Source: Sutcliffiella horikoshii
GTDB lineage: Bacteria > Bacillota > Bacilli > Bacillales > Bacillaceae_I
NCBI GenBank assembly: GCA_001636495.1
Contig: KV440964.1
Span: 3,426,666-3,490,665 of the forward strand
Direction of reading: 5' to 3'
DNA length: 64,000 nt
The notes below the pieces were generated by a model. The model was not told the DNA's origin. It saw nothing but the letters and a program-made list of their open reading frames with translations, and searched no databases. The translations under genes and the position numbers were made by a program. Below are positions 54,973 to 64,000 of this stretch, piece by piece (within the stretch, counting starts at the first letter, position 1; every line of letters starts with the position of its first letter).

Positions 54973-55128
54973 GATGAGGACCTCTCCACTTCGATTTTCA
55001 CGACAGAGAGGTCTTCATAACTCAGATGAGGACCTCTCCACTTCGATTTTCACGCCAAAGAAGTCTTCATAACTCAGATGAGGACCTCTTCACTTCGATT
55101 TCCACGCCAAAGAGGTCTTCATAATTAT
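54973..55128. repeat. Three 52-bp tandem repeats with internal palindrome
   Basis: Units start at 54973, 55025 and 55077. Each has GACCTCT..AGAGGTC (one mismatch in unit 2), so each can form a hairpin of 7 pairs. No gene in 54799-55497; the remainder contains repeat copies 8 and 9. Confidence 0.85.
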
Positions 55129-55206
55129 GATGATGAAATTGCTACTCGCCCGATGGACAAGACAGGCTGCGAAAGCGATACATCGCTCACAGATAATACC
55201 ATTTTT

Positions 55207-55246
55207 AAGGAGTCTACTCCATTTGCTCCAATCCACTGCTAGATAC
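55207..55246 (-). repeat. Dispersed structured repeat, remnant copy 8
   Basis: AAGGAGTCTACTCCATTTGC and CAATCCACTGCTAG resemble the right end of copy 3; the rest is lost or degraded. Confidence 0.55.
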
Positions 55247-55299
55247 CAGTCACCGCTGTTAGATAGTTTTAAGTTATCCTCTCGGCGAATGGTATTTCC

Positions 55300-55427
55300 C
55301 TGTTGATTGGAGTGGAAGGCGCGCAGACGCCCGCGGGAGGAAGGGACAGGTGAGACCCCGCACCGGAGGGAGGAGGCTCACGGACCGCCCGCAGGCAAGC
55401 GAAGCGCCTGGAACGGAAATCAACTGT
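55300..55427 (+). repeat. Dispersed structured repeat, copy 9
   Basis: CTGTTGATT/AATCAACTG ends, GGCGC/GCGCC and GTGAG/CTCAC stems. Upstream 40 bases resemble those of copy 4. Confidence 0.88.
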
Positions 55428-55447
55428 TCTTAAAATACACCCCTCGC

Positions 55448-55481
55448 AAAAAAAATGCCGGAAACCCGGCATTTTCATTTT
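55448..55481. terminator. Terminator of cls
   Basis: AAAATGCCGG/CCGGCATTTT around GTTT, with A8 and T4 flanks. Confidence 0.85.
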
Positions 55482-55497
55482 GCATATATCTTAACTC

Positions 55498-57009
55498 TTA
55501 TAATAGCGGCGAAGCCAATCTAGACAAGGACTCAAACACCTTCTGATAAAACGGACGGTTCGCAAAGACCTCTTTCGCAATCGGTTTGGCATCATGCAGA
55601 TCTTGCTCGTAATCCCCCACCAAGGTTTCTACACTCTCTGTATTGTATAAGAACGCGTTGACCTCAAAATTAAGGTGGAAGCTCCTCATGTCCATATTTG
55701 CTGTCCCGATCGAAGCGACCTGGTCATCCACGATTACTACCTTGCTGTGCAAAAATCCCTTTTCATATTGAAAGATTTTCACACCAGCATCCATCATTTC
55801 TGGAAAGTAAGATCTAGAAGCATAGTAGACTATTCGCTTGTCCGGCCTTTTGGGTACCAGCAGACGTACATCCAATCCACTTAAAGCTGCCACCTTGAGA
55901 GCGGTAAAAATATCATCATCCGGTACAAAATAAGGCGAAGCAATCCAGATGGATTTCCTTGAAGAGGTAATCATGGCAAAGTATAAGCTTTTAATGACTT
56001 CCCATTCCTGGTCCGGCCCTCCAGCAATCATCTGTACCCCACCATACCTTTTCTCACAGGCTGGAGTTGGGGTCAGATAGGTTGGGGTCAGGAGGGATTC
56101 GTCTGTCGCATAATACCAATCTTGCAAAAAGATAAGCTGAAGGGTTCTGACCGCTTCCCCTCTCACGTAGAGGTGCGTGTCCCTCCAAAAACCGAAGTAA
56201 TCATCTCGTCCAAGATATTCGTCTCCAATATTGAGGCCACCAACAAATCCCACTTCCCCATCTACCACAATTATTTTGCGGTGATTACGGAAGTTAACTT
56301 TATTGTTGAATACGGGAACTCTTACAGGAGAAAAGGAGACAATTTCCACTCCTGCTGCACGAAGATCTTTTATGAATTTACTCCCTAACTGGAAACTGCC
56401 CACAGCGTCGAATAGGAACCTTACTTGAACCCCTGCTTTGGCTTTCTCGATTAATAGATCCTTAATCTGCGTACCAATCTCATCATCTCTTACTATGTAA
56501 TATTCAAAATGGATATGATGCTTCGCTTTACTGATCTCCTCTAGAATTCTGGTGAAAGTCTGATTTCCATTAGTCAGAACCACCGTTTCTGTTTCAAAGG
56601 AGATGGGACTTCTTCCGATATTTTGGGACAATTGAAAAATGCCTTTTTTGCTCTCATCAAGAAGACGCATATCTTCCTCAGAGTACTCCCTGATCCCTTC
56701 CACCTCTTCTAACACTTCTTTATCAAGTAAAGCTTTTCTTTGAAAAAGTCTGCGCTTTCTTACATTCCTTCCAAAAATTAAGTAAAAGAAGAATCCAAGT
56801 ACTGGAAAACTGCCAAGTACAACAAGCCAAGTCAATGTTCTCGTAGGGTGCCGATTTTCTAGTGAAATTAGGAATGCGATAAAAACGACGGAGATGGTGA
56901 AAAATACGGAAATGGATCCTAGCAGCCACCCTTCCCAAAGACCTTGAGTGGCAAATAGCAGAGCCCCGATGACTAAAATAAATACGATAACCCGAATGGT
57001 GTTTTTCAA
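55498..57009 (-). CDS. cls: Cardiolipin synthase
   Basis: A 503-residue phospholipase-D-type enzyme. Two HxKxxxxD motifs: NHRKIIVVDGEVGFVGG (about 237-253) and HSKVVIVDDQVASIGTANMD (about 415-434). Two membrane segments at the N terminus. Start TTG 57009 after GAGGAGATG; spacing is long. Not in this place in B. subtilis as I recall. Makes cardiolipin from phosphatidylglycerol. Confidence 0.93.
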   Translation of the reverse strand: MKNTIRVIVFILVIGALLFATQGLWEGWLLGSISVFFTISVVFIAFLISLENRHPTRTLTWLVVLGSFPVLGFFFYLIFGRNVRKRRLFQRKALLDKEVLEEVEGIREYSEEDMRLLDESKKGIFQLSQNIGRSPISFETETVVLTNGNQTFTRILEEISKAKHHIHFEYYIVRDDEIGTQIKDLLIEKAKAGVQVRFLFDAVGSFQLGSKFIKDLRAAGVEIVSFSPVRVPVFNNKVNFRNHRKIIVVDGEVGFVGGLNIGDEYLGRDDYFGFWRDTHLYVRGEAVRTLQLIFLQDWYYATDESLLTPTYLTPTPACEKRYGGVQMIAGGPDQEWEVIKSLYFAMITSSRKSIWIASPYFVPDDDIFTALKVAALSGLDVRLLVPKRPDKRIVYYASRSYFPEMMDAGVKIFQYEKGFLHSKVVIVDDQVASIGTANMDMRSFHLNFEVNAFLYNTESVETLVGDYEQDLHDAKPIAKEVFANRPFYQKVFESLSRLASPLL

Positions 57010-57056
57010 AAGAATCTCATCTCCTCATCCAAAAGCGAAAGCTCTCTGTTTACTCC

Positions 57057-57184
57057 GCTGTTGATTTCCGCACCGGGCTTCGCTTTCCTCGTGGCGCTTG
57101 TGGAGCCTCCTCGGCTTGGCCTGCGGGGTCTCCCCTAACCGCTACCTCCCAAAGGAGTCTGCGTCCTATGCTACAATCAACAGC
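57057..57184 (-). repeat. Dispersed structured repeat, copy 10 (inverted)
   Basis: GCTGTTGATT/AATCAACAGC ends, GCTTCGCTTTCCTCG and AGCCTCCTCGG blocks. Between cls and mecA. Confidence 0.85.
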
Positions 57185-57231
57185 TAGAAATCATTTTTTC
57201 ATATAGCTAATTATAATAACCATGAATTTGA

Positions 57232-57267
57232 AAAAAACCGATTTCAACTTCGTGAAATCGGTCTTTC
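57232..57267 (-). terminator. Terminator of mecA
   Basis: AAACCGATTTC/GAAATCGGT stem with a TT-rich tail, minus strand. Confidence 0.8.
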
Positions 57268-57268
57268 G

Positions 57269-57961
57269 TTATTTTAGAGGAAAATGTTTGGTCATTTCCT
57301 TCATTGCATCTTCCTTGGCAACTTCCGATCCATACTCTTGGAGACGGTGAATGGAGATGGCAGATTCTTCCCCAAATTCGAGTAACACACTCAACACATT
57401 ATCGATTTCTTCATCGGTATAGTGTTCACTTGAGAAATCAACATAGAGATAGTAGTTCTTCTCATAGAAGTACAAGTGGTTGCTCAGATTCTCCAAGTGC
57501 TGTAAACGATGACTGGCTGAAATGATATACTCCAAATCTTTGAAACGCATCATGAACTGCAGAAGATCTTTTTCTTCTTCTAGCTTGTCGTCTTTGGACT
57601 CATCCGTTTTTGCCGAGGAATTGAAATGCTGATCCAGTAGAGCCTCTATTCTTTCATCAACTGGAATGTCAATTCGCTTATCATCTGAAACCGGAACTTC
57701 AAAGTTTTTTCCATCCTTTGATAGTTGTGCACGAGTCACGATAACTTCCAACCCTTTATCGAGTGCCTGAACCTGAATCCATAGTGGACCTTCCACCATG
57801 AAATCCTCCTCATCGTGGGCTTCATCCATCATTTCCCAGAAGAGTTCTTCACTACGCTCACGGTTATACCAGATTTCTTCACGGTCAAATCCGCGTTCTT
57901 CTATATCACCATATGAAATGTAAAACTTTACTGTATGATCATTTATACGTTCAATTTCCAT
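57269..57961 (-). CDS. mecA: MecA, ClpC adaptor protein
   Basis: A 230-residue adaptor. N-terminal substrate-binding part (MEIERINDHTVKFYISYGDIEERGF) and C-terminal ClpC-binding part (FKDLEYIISASHRLQH...LYFYEKNYYLYVDF). Delivers ComK and others to ClpC/ClpP; also controls Spx-related and sporulation pathways. ATG 57961 after AAGGGAG; upstream TTG at 57970 less likely. Confidence 0.94.
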   Translation of the reverse strand: MEIERINDHTVKFYISYGDIEERGFDREEIWYNRERSEELFWEMMDEAHDEEDFMVEGPLWIQVQALDKGLEVIVTRAQLSKDGKNFEVPVSDDKRIDIPVDERIEALLDQHFNSSAKTDESKDDKLEEEKDLLQFMMRFKDLEYIISASHRLQHLENLSNHLYFYEKNYYLYVDFSSEHYTDEEIDNVLSVLLEFGEESAISIHRLQEYGSEVAKEDAMKEMTKHFPLK

Positions 57962-58581
57962 TCTTAACAACTCCCTTCTGATTCGGTAAATGATTAGCGT
58001 GCTCTTTTTCGAACAAACCTCATAGTTGAATATTTTTCATGAGATATGTCAGTCTCTTATTGTCCGCTCCTCATTTTCCTCCGTCTTTCCTTGGAAGGGA
58101 CCCTCCACAATTTTCTAATACCTTATTGTTACAATTTATCCATTTAGCATAGCGAGTAAACCTTAAATCTATGCAAAAAGAAAAGCATATGCGGTTGGTT
58201 CCGGTCCATTAGGCAAAAAACATAGATAGTTATGCATCCCGGTTAGAGACGAATTTGTGACCTCAAGTACCCAGCCTCCAAAGCTGTACCATGACCGCAA
58301 CATAGATTAAGCACATTGTACTATAAAGATTTATACTTGTACTGTTATTTTATGATAAAAAAAGGGAGAATGGAAACAAAAATGCTCACAAATTTAAAAA
58401 TCGTTAAAATGCCTAACCTGTAAAAACAAGATGCCACTCTTCGTGACACTTAGATCGGCAATATACCTGCATCCTATACGCTTGAGATGTCATTCTTTGC
58501 CTCCTTGTAGGATAAAACAGTCATATTCTCCCCCCTACACCACTATATTTATATAGGACTGGGACAAGAAGGGGCGATATA
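57962..58581. other. Gap between mecA and yjbE
   Basis: No gene with RBS is evident. A structured stretch lies around 58185-58305: TGCGGT near its left end pairs with ACCGCA near its right end, enclosing GTAC-pairs and a CCAGCC/AGCT hairpin. It does not match the yybP-ykoY, M-box, c-di-AMP or SAM consensus I know. The left part holds the divergent start regions of mecA. Confidence 0.4.
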
Positions 58582-59244
58582 GTGGAGCTAGAACTGATTA
58601 CTTCCATTCTCATCATAATAGGCATTGATATTGTACTTGGCGGAGATAATGCCATTGTCATAGCACTAGCATGCAGAAACCTCCCAGAACGGTACCGGAA
58701 CAAAGCAATTGTCATCGGGACACTACTGGCTATAATCTGCAGAATCATCCTTACTGTTGGTGCAGTCTATCTCTTAGCTATTCCATTTCTCCAGTTCGTC
58801 GGAGGAGTTTTATTGATATATATTGCTGTGCAGCTGATTATGGACCATGGTGAAGAGACGATTGTAAAAGGCAGTAGTTCTCTTGCTGTCGCCATTAAGA
58901 CCATAGTAGTTGCCGATATTGTTATGGGAATAGATAATGTCATGGCCGTGGCCGGTGCTGCTCATGGTAATTTTTATTTGGTGATCATTGGCTTGGTATT
59001 TTCCATTCCAATTATTATATGGGGGAGTAAGATTATATTAGTGGCAATGGAGAAATATCCTATAATTATTCATTTAGGAGCAAGCATTTTGTGCTATACG
59101 GCCGGTAAGATGATTATTAATGAGCCACGGGTCGCTGTCATGCTTCCAACTGGCGATTGGCAGACATTTTTTCCTTTTGTGCTTATAGTAGGTGTGTTGG
59201 TTTTTACTGGGTTGCAAAAGAGACAGCTTTTTAGAACTCGGTAA
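58582..59244 (+). CDS. yjbE: TerC-family integral membrane protein, YjbE
   Basis: A 220-residue protein with seven membrane segments. TerC motifs: GGDNAIVIALA (near residue 20) and DIVMGIDNVMAVAGAAHGN (near 112), with acidic residues that may bind metal. Likely a Mn or other divalent exporter in the family sense. GTG start follows AAGGGGCG. Convergent with spx at a bidirectional terminator. Confidence 0.9.
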   Translation: MELELITSILIIIGIDIVLGGDNAIVIALACRNLPERYRNKAIVIGTLLAIICRIILTVGAVYLLAIPFLQFVGGVLLIYIAVQLIMDHGEETIVKGSSSLAVAIKTIVVADIVMGIDNVMAVAGAAHGNFYLVIIGLVFSIPIIIWGSKIILVAMEKYPIIIHLGASILCYTAGKMIINEPRVAVMLPTGDWQTFFPFVLIVGVLVFTGLQKRQLFRTR

Positions 59245-59290
59245 AAGAGTTGCTAGTTTATCGCTTATTGATTCACTTGAAATTTGGGAT

Positions 59291-59328
59291 AAAAAAACTT
59301 CTACATGGCGTGCATGTAGAAGTTTTTT
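59291..59328. terminator. Bidirectional terminator between yjbE and spx
   Basis: AAAAAACTTCTACAT and ATGTAGAAGTTTTTT arms. Confidence 0.92.
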
Positions 59329-59334
59329 GTTATA

Positions 59335-59733
59335 TTAGCTATTAACTAAGCGCTGTGCTTCTCTTAATTGGAACGTTCTTACTTTTCTTGGTAAGAAGCG
59401 GCGGATTTCATCTTCGTTGTACCCTACTTGCAGTCGTTTTTCGTCTATGATGATAGGTCTTCTTAAAAGGCCAGGGTGTTCTTTTATAACAGAATATAAT
59501 TCTTGTAGTGGCATTGCTTCCACATTTATATTCAGTTTTTGGAAGATTTTAGATCTGGTGGAGATGATCTCATCTGTTCCGTCTTCCGTCATTCGTAGAA
59601 TCTCTTTAATCTCATCGATGGATAAGGATTCTGAGAAAATATTTCTTTCTGTATATGGAATGTTATGTTCTTCTAACCAATTTTTTGCTTTACGACAAGA
59701 GGTACAACTTGGAGACGTATATAGTGTTACCAT
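59335..59733 (-). CDS. spx: Spx, redox-stress transcription regulator
   Basis: A 132-residue ArsC-like regulator that binds the RNA polymerase alpha subunit. The CTSC redox switch is at residues 10-13 and [25 protein letters not shown] is the interaction region. ATG follows AGAGGAAAG. Controlled post-translationally by SpxH (50105) and MecA-linked proteolysis pathways, both in this window. Confidence 0.95.
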   Translation of the reverse strand: MVTLYTSPSCTSCRKAKNWLEEHNIPYTERNIFSESLSIDEIKEILRMTEDGTDEIISTRSKIFQKLNINVEAMPLQELYSVIKEHPGLLRRPIIIDEKRLQVGYNEDEIRRFLPRKVRTFQLREAQRLVNS

Positions 59734-59950
59734 GAACTTTCCTCTCCTTTTTTTATCTAGTATTATTCGAAAAGAACATGCGGAACGTTTCTAATTGTGA
59801 ATCGCTCTCAATTTGAAATTACTCTAAAGAAGTAATCTCTATTGTTTATTATACACGATTTCCGACTGAAAAGGTATAGTATTTTAAAAGTCGGACAAGT
59901 TGTCACAACATGTTCAAATTTTTTCGAATTGCATTAACTCTCCATTAACT

Positions 59951-60084
59951 CCCTGTAGATTTCCGTTCCAGGTGTTCGCTTTCCTAGGGGCGGTGCTTGA
60001 GCCTCCTCGGCTGCGCCTGTGGGGTCTCAAGCTACCGCTATCTCCCTCAGGAGTCTCACACCTTGCACTTCAATCTTCAGGGGG
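59951..60084 (-). repeat. Dispersed structured repeat, copy 11 (inverted)
   Basis: Ends pair AGATT/AATCT in CCCTG..CAGGG context; inner stems GGTGT/ACACC and TTGAG/CTCAA. Between divergent spx and the RND adaptor; rest of 59734-60301 shows no gene. Confidence 0.85.
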
Positions 60085-60301
60085 TGGTTTATGAATAGCT
60101 TATCTTTTATCCTTACATATATACAGACGTTTGCTTGTCCTTGAAAGTTTCATATAAATGAAATTAGTTCTCAATCTTTTTTACATGTTCACAAAGTGGT
60201 AACAATTGACCTGTTTCGAATGCCTGTAGATAGTTAGGAATTGTAAGGGTTTGTAATACATGTTAGTTTTATATTTAGACAAGATAAGTATGAGGTGATA
60301 T

Positions 60302-61522
60302 ATGTTGAAAAAATATTGGCTGCTTCCAGCTATGTTCGTGCTCTTATTTTCAACCGCTTGCAGTCAGAAAGAGATTACAAGCCAGAATACAGAGTCCAAT
60401 AAGATCCCGGTCACAGTTGCTGAAGTTACAGAAAAGAACATCAGCGATACCATTGAATTGGTTGGATTGGCTGTACCGGAAACACAAGTACCACTCCTAA
60501 CTACCTCCCCCCTTACCGTTGAATCTGTTCATGTAAAAATTGGTGATATAGTCAAAAAGGGCGATATGATCGTTTCATTGGATTCCGAAGCTGCAACCGA
60601 GCAGGTGACGCAAGCTCAAAGTGCAGTGACAGAACTGGAAAATGCCCTTTCAAAAATGAAAGAAATGCAACAGGCAGCTGAAAATCAGGCCTCTTTATCT
60701 GATATACCCAAGTTGCAGGAAGAATTAAACCAAAGTTTAGAAAAATCTCAAGCACTTTTGGATGGTGTGGATACAGGCGCTGTCACTTCACTGGATTTGG
60801 TGCAAAGTACGGTTGATGTCATGGTGAAACAGGCACAACTTGCGAACGCAGCTAGTCAGTTGCAACAGATGCCGACTTTTAACACGATGGAAATGGAAGC
60901 CCAGTTGAATCAGGCCCGCCAAGGTCTGAAGCAGGCGCAACAAATGGCGGATGCCACTTCCATTACAAGCCCGATAGATGGAATCGTTTCTGAACTGAAC
61001 GTAGTCGCGGATGGTATCGCCTCCCCCAATGTTCCAATCGGTACGGTTATTCAATTGGAAAAAATCGCAGCAACCTTTCAGGTGAACAGCTACCAGGTAA
61101 GTAAGCTTAAGGCTGGGCAGGATGCGACGATTTCTTTTGAAGGACTTTCAGATACGTTTGAATCAAAAATTGAAACCGTTTCGCCTACAGTAAACCAGCA
61201 GACAAACATGTTCTCTGTCAGCATTCCTATTAGTAATTCCGAGTTATCTATTAAAGGCGGCATGAGGGCCACCGCATTTGTAGCCGTTGATAACCTGGAA
61301 GCACAGACGGTTGTTCCGATGGACGCTATTTTATATGAAGAAACCAATCCTTATTTGTATGTAATTGAGGAAGGAAAAGCGGTTAGGAAAGATGTCACAA
61401 CTGGTTTCCGTGACAATGAATATATGCAAATCATTGAAGGTTTAAACAAAGGCCAGAAAGTAGCCGTAAACGGAAAAGAAAGATTAAAAGACGGTGCAGA
61501 AATATCAGAACAAAGTGAGTGA
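60302..61522 (+). CDS. RND efflux adaptor lipoprotein (membrane fusion protein)
   Basis: A 406-residue HlyD/MFP-type protein. Signal segment and lipobox FSTAC (Cys20). Lipoyl-like part around VHVKIGDIVKKGD, coiled-coil hairpin (about 100-220), then beta-barrel (IDGIVSELNVVADG). Nine bases separate it from the pump. ATG after TGAGGTGAT. Forms with the next gene an efflux or polymer export pump in the monoderm envelope. Confidence 0.9.
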   Translation: MLKKYWLLPAMFVLLFSTACSQKEITSQNTESNKIPVTVAEVTEKNISDTIELVGLAVPETQVPLLTTSPLTVESVHVKIGDIVKKGDMIVSLDSEAATEQVTQAQSAVTELENALSKMKEMQQAAENQASLSDIPKLQEELNQSLEKSQALLDGVDTGAVTSLDLVQSTVDVMVKQAQLANAASQLQQMPTFNTMEMEAQLNQARQGLKQAQQMADATSITSPIDGIVSELNVVADGIASPNVPIGTVIQLEKIAATFQVNSYQVSKLKAGQDATISFEGLSDTFESKIETVSPTVNQQTNMFSVSIPISNSELSIKGGMRATAFVAVDNLEAQTVVPMDAILYEETNPYLYVIEEGKAVRKDVTTGFRDNEYMQIIEGLNKGQKVAVNGKERLKDGAEISEQSE

Positions 61523-61531
61523 ACCTATTAG

Positions 61532-64000
61532 ATGAAAATTGCCAAGCTTTCCGTATTACGTCCCATTGCCATGTCAATGGTCATCATACTTATGTTAATT
61601 CTCGGCGCCGTCAGCATGCGTGGAATGCCAGTCGATTTGTTTCCGGAGCTGACATTTCCCATTGTAGCAGTCACTACCACTTATGAGGGAGCGGGTCCGG
61701 AAGAAATAGAGAATCTCATCTCTTCCCCACTTGAGGATGCTATGAGCACTCTGCCGAATGTGGAGTCTGTTAGTTCCATTTCACGGACAGGCGGTTCTCT
61801 TGTTCTCGTTTCCTTTACCTGGGGGACCAATATGGATTTTGCCTCCCTTGATATGAGGGAGCGCATAGATTCTGTACGGGATTTCCTGCCTCCAGGTGCC
61901 AATTTACCAAGAGTGCTACGTTTCAATCCTAGTGACCTTCCCATTGTTCAGTTAGCTATCACAGACCCTTCAGGGGAAATGACCAAAGCCAAGCAATTGG
62001 CAGAACAGGATATAGAGCCGCAATTGAGTAGTGTGGACGGAATCGCCTCCATCTCAGTGGAAGGTGGTGCCGAAAATGAAGTGAGGATCACCTTGGATCC
62101 GAACGCCCTCTCTTCCTTTGACGTTTCCATTGATCAGCTACAGCAAATCATCGCTGCTGAAAACTTGAACCTCCCAGGTGGTTCCTTGACCGATCAGAAT
62201 CAGAATCTGCCAATCAGGATTACCGGTGAATACAAATCTATCTTTGATATTCAATCACTTCCGATTCCCACCTCCAAAGGCGTAATCCAGCTGGATCAAC
62301 TCGGAGAAGTGAAGGAAACCTTACAGCCGACCAACCAGCTCAGTTATTTGAATGGGGAGCCAGCTGTAGGCATGTCCATATTGAAGCAATCCGGGAGCAA
62401 CACGGTAACAGTTGCCAATGACATTGAAAAGAAATTGGATGAAATCAGGAAGACATTGCCTCCAGGTGTTGAGATTAAACCAATATTTGACCAGAGTGAA
62501 TTCATCGAAAAATCGATTCGTGCAGTCGCAACCAACATGATTCTTGGTAGTTTACTTGCAGCTCTAGTACTGTTCCTCTTTTTGAGGAATATCCGCAGTA
62601 CCTTGATCATTTTATTTTCGATCCCTGTTTCCATTGTGGCCACGTTCATCTTCATGTATTTCAGTGGTCAGACATTGAATCTATTGACATTAGGTGGACT
62701 TGCACTGGGAATCGGTATGATGGTGGACAACGCCATCGTCATTCTCGAAAATATCTATCGACTACGGCAAAAAGGATATTCCATGAAAGACGCTGCCATT
62801 GAGGGAACAAGTGAAGTTGGTCCTGCCATCATCGCTTCGACTCTGACTACGGTTATCGTTTTCCTGCCAATCGTATTCGTGGACGGTTTGGCCGCACAGC
62901 TGTTCAAGCCACTGGCACTTGTTGTTTCGTTCTCTTTACTTGCCTCTTTGTTTACGGCATTGATTATAGTTCCTTTGTTCTCTTCGCTTCTATTAAAAGT
63001 TAATACGAAGAGTTCCCGCTTTGAAGAGAGATTTACGGGCTTTACCAACTGGTACCGTTCCATTTTGGAAAAAGCATTAAGGAATCCCAAAAAAACAGTC
63101 ACATCCATCTTCATCCTTTTCTTGATTTCCCTAATCGGCATCCCGTTTATCGGAAAAGAGTTCCTCCCACAGCAGGACCAGAGCTTCATCTCCATGACCG
63201 TACGATTACCGGATGGCAGTTCTCTTGATGCCACCTACGATGTAATGGAGGAAATTGATGAACGTTTGGGAGATATTTCTGAAATCGACCTGGCTTTTGT
63301 AACCGTCGGTGGGACAGACAACTTCTCTGTATCTGCAGGCACTCAAACGAACCGTGCGAATTACAGCATTCTTTTGACACCGGTAACGGATCGTAGCCGA
63401 TCTGATAAAATTATAGGGGATGAGATTAGACAAAAGCTTGAAAATATTCCTGGAGCGGAAATTCGACTTTCCTCCGGTGATTCAGGCTTCTCCCAAAACC
63501 CGGTCTCCTTAAGCATCACAGGACCGGATTTGACCACCCTTAAGGCGATGGCGGACGAAACGGTTGAACTTCTATCTGAAATTGAAGGAATCCGGGAGCC
63601 TTCGTCCAACTATACAGAAGGCAACCCTGAAATTGTGGTCGATATCGACCGTGTAAAAGCCAGCCAGTTCGGTATTGGAAGCGGACAGATTGCCTCAGCC
63701 GTCTCTAGTGCCACAAAAGGGCTTGTTGCAACAAGAATGGCTCGGGACGGAGCGGAGCTTGATATCCGTTTGACAATTGAAGACACCTATACGGCTTCCA
63801 TTCAAGATTTGGAAAAGCTACTTATCAATACACCGACTGGCGAGAACATCCCTCTTCAGGCCGTTGCAACAGTTGAAAGAGGACAAGGCCCTAGCCAAAT
63901 TAACCGAACGAATCGAAACCGTGAAATTACGGTGAATGCCGATATCGTCAACCGTGACCTTGGAAGCGTGATTGATGATGTGGAAAAAACATTGAAAGAA
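61532..64000 (+). CDS. RND-family efflux transporter, HAE1/SwrC-like (3' end off window)
   Basis: Open to the right edge (823 codons visible). N-terminal MKIAKLSVLRPIAMSMVIIL membrane anchor, PVDLFPELTFPIVAVTT, then large loop; GIGMMVDNAIVILENIYR in TM4, and long second loop after RNPKKTVTSIFI. Resembles SwrC of B. subtilis (drug and surfactin tolerance), but TM4 has a single Asp where many RND pumps have two. Start ATG has a weak RBS and probably relies on coupling. Confidence 0.9.
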   Translation, partial: MKIAKLSVLRPIAMSMVIILMLILGAVSMRGMPVDLFPELTFPIVAVTTTYEGAGPEEIENLISSPLEDAMSTLPNVESVSSISRTGGSLVLVSFTWGTNMDFASLDMRERIDSVRDFLPPGANLPRVLRFNPSDLPIVQLAITDPSGEMTKAKQLAEQDIEPQLSSVDGIASISVEGGAENEVRITLDPNALSSFDVSIDQLQQIIAAENLNLPGGSLTDQNQNLPIRITGEYKSIFDIQSLPIPTSKGVIQLDQLGEVKETLQPTNQLSYLNGEPAVGMSILKQSGSNTVTVANDIEKKLDEIRKTLPPGVEIKPIFDQSEFIEKSIRAVATNMILGSLLAALVLFLFLRNIRSTLIILFSIPVSIVATFIFMYFSGQTLNLLTLGGLALGIGMMVDNAIVILENIYRLRQKGYSMKDAAIEGTSEVGPAIIASTLTTVIVFLPIVFVDGLAAQLFKPLALVVSFSLLASLFTALIIVPLFSSLLLKVNTKSSRFEERFTGFTNWYRSILEKALRNPKKTVTSIFILFLISLIGIPFIGKEFLPQQDQSFISMTVRLPDGSSLDATYDVMEEIDERLGDISEIDLAFVTVGGTDNFSVSAGTQTNRANYSILLTPVTDRSRSDKIIGDEIRQKLENIPGAEIRLSSGDSGFSQNPVSLSITGPDLTTLKAMADETVELLSEIEGIREPSSNYTEGNPEIVVDIDRVKASQFGIGSGQIASAVSSATKGLVATRMARDGAELDIRLTIEDTYTASIQDLEKLLINTPTGENIPLQAVATVERGQGPSQINRTNRNREITVNADIVNRDLGSVIDDVEKTLKE

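Noticed and set aside
54973-55128. CRISPR array
   Set aside because: The units are contiguous 52-bp repeats without unique spacers, and no cas gene is near.
58130-58581. yybP-ykoY manganese riboswitch before the TerC gene
   Set aside because: The expected GGGGAGUAG and CAACCCGG-type conserved loops are absent on the plus strand.
61681-63609. Several minus-strand frames in the last 2.5 kb
   Set aside because: All are shadows of the RND pump gene, which is open on the plus strand up to the window end.

Overview
This looks like chromosomal DNA from an endospore-forming member of the Bacillaceae. Gene starts carry strong AAGGAGG-type ribosome binding sites with many GTG and TTG starts, and the window holds Sda, SpoVIF, SpoVA, CotS/CotSA/CotI, Spx, MecA and RoxS. 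Gene order follows the B. subtilis yjb-yjc region from memory. The genus cannot be fixed from the sequence alone. No tRNA, rRNA, CRISPR array, prophage or transposase gene was seen.

Layout. (1) 1-6.6 kb: a sulfonate/nitrate-type ABC importer (substrate protein cut by the left edge), then yjcH-yjcG-yjcF, a DUF421 membrane protein and an MBL hydrolase. (2) 6.7-15.6 kb: yjcD helicase, Sda, spoVIF, a YjcZ-type peptide, a complete extra spoVA operon of the spoVA2mob type (YhcN-like lipoprotein, SpoVAC, SpoVAD, SpoVAEb, DUF1657, DUF421-DUF1657) and yjcA. (3) 15.4-40.4 kb: an AT-rich spore-surface island at the place where B. subtilis has cotO-cotZYXWV. It holds coiled-coil and Cys-rich proteins, glycosyltransferases, a CgeB-like protein with a heparinase-like lyase, enzymes for UDP-ManNAcA and UDP-GalA, a leaderless amidase-SPOR-glucosaminidase, ytcABC, cotS, cotSA and cotI. 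Several of these genes have SigK-type promoter matches. (4) 40.4-59.7 kb: conserved core, fabI (with a FapR operator), yjbQ, prpE, yjbO, nadF, relQ, yjbL, yjbK, cwlQ, yjbI, spxH, the sRNA RoxS with a Rex operator, pepF, coiA, cls, mecA, yjbE and spx. (5) 59.9-64 kb: an RND efflux adaptor and pump, the pump cut by the right edge.

How the genes fit together. The island can make UDP-glucose (two GtaB copies), convert it to UDP-GlcA (YtcA) and UDP-GalA (YtcB), and make UDP-ManNAc (MnaA) and UDP-ManNAcA (dehydrogenase). Several glycosyltransferases could use these, and a polyuronate lyase-like enzyme may trim the polymer. I infer an acidic spore-surface polysaccharide made in the mother cell. The core right half contains the Spx control module (Spx, SpxH, MecA).

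The most striking non-coding feature is a roughly 128-bp dispersed element, nine near-full copies plus two remnants. Three stems keep pairing by compensatory changes, so it is probably a folded RNA or DNA mobile element. Every copy lies outside 10.1-41.3 kb, so the sporulation island is free of it.
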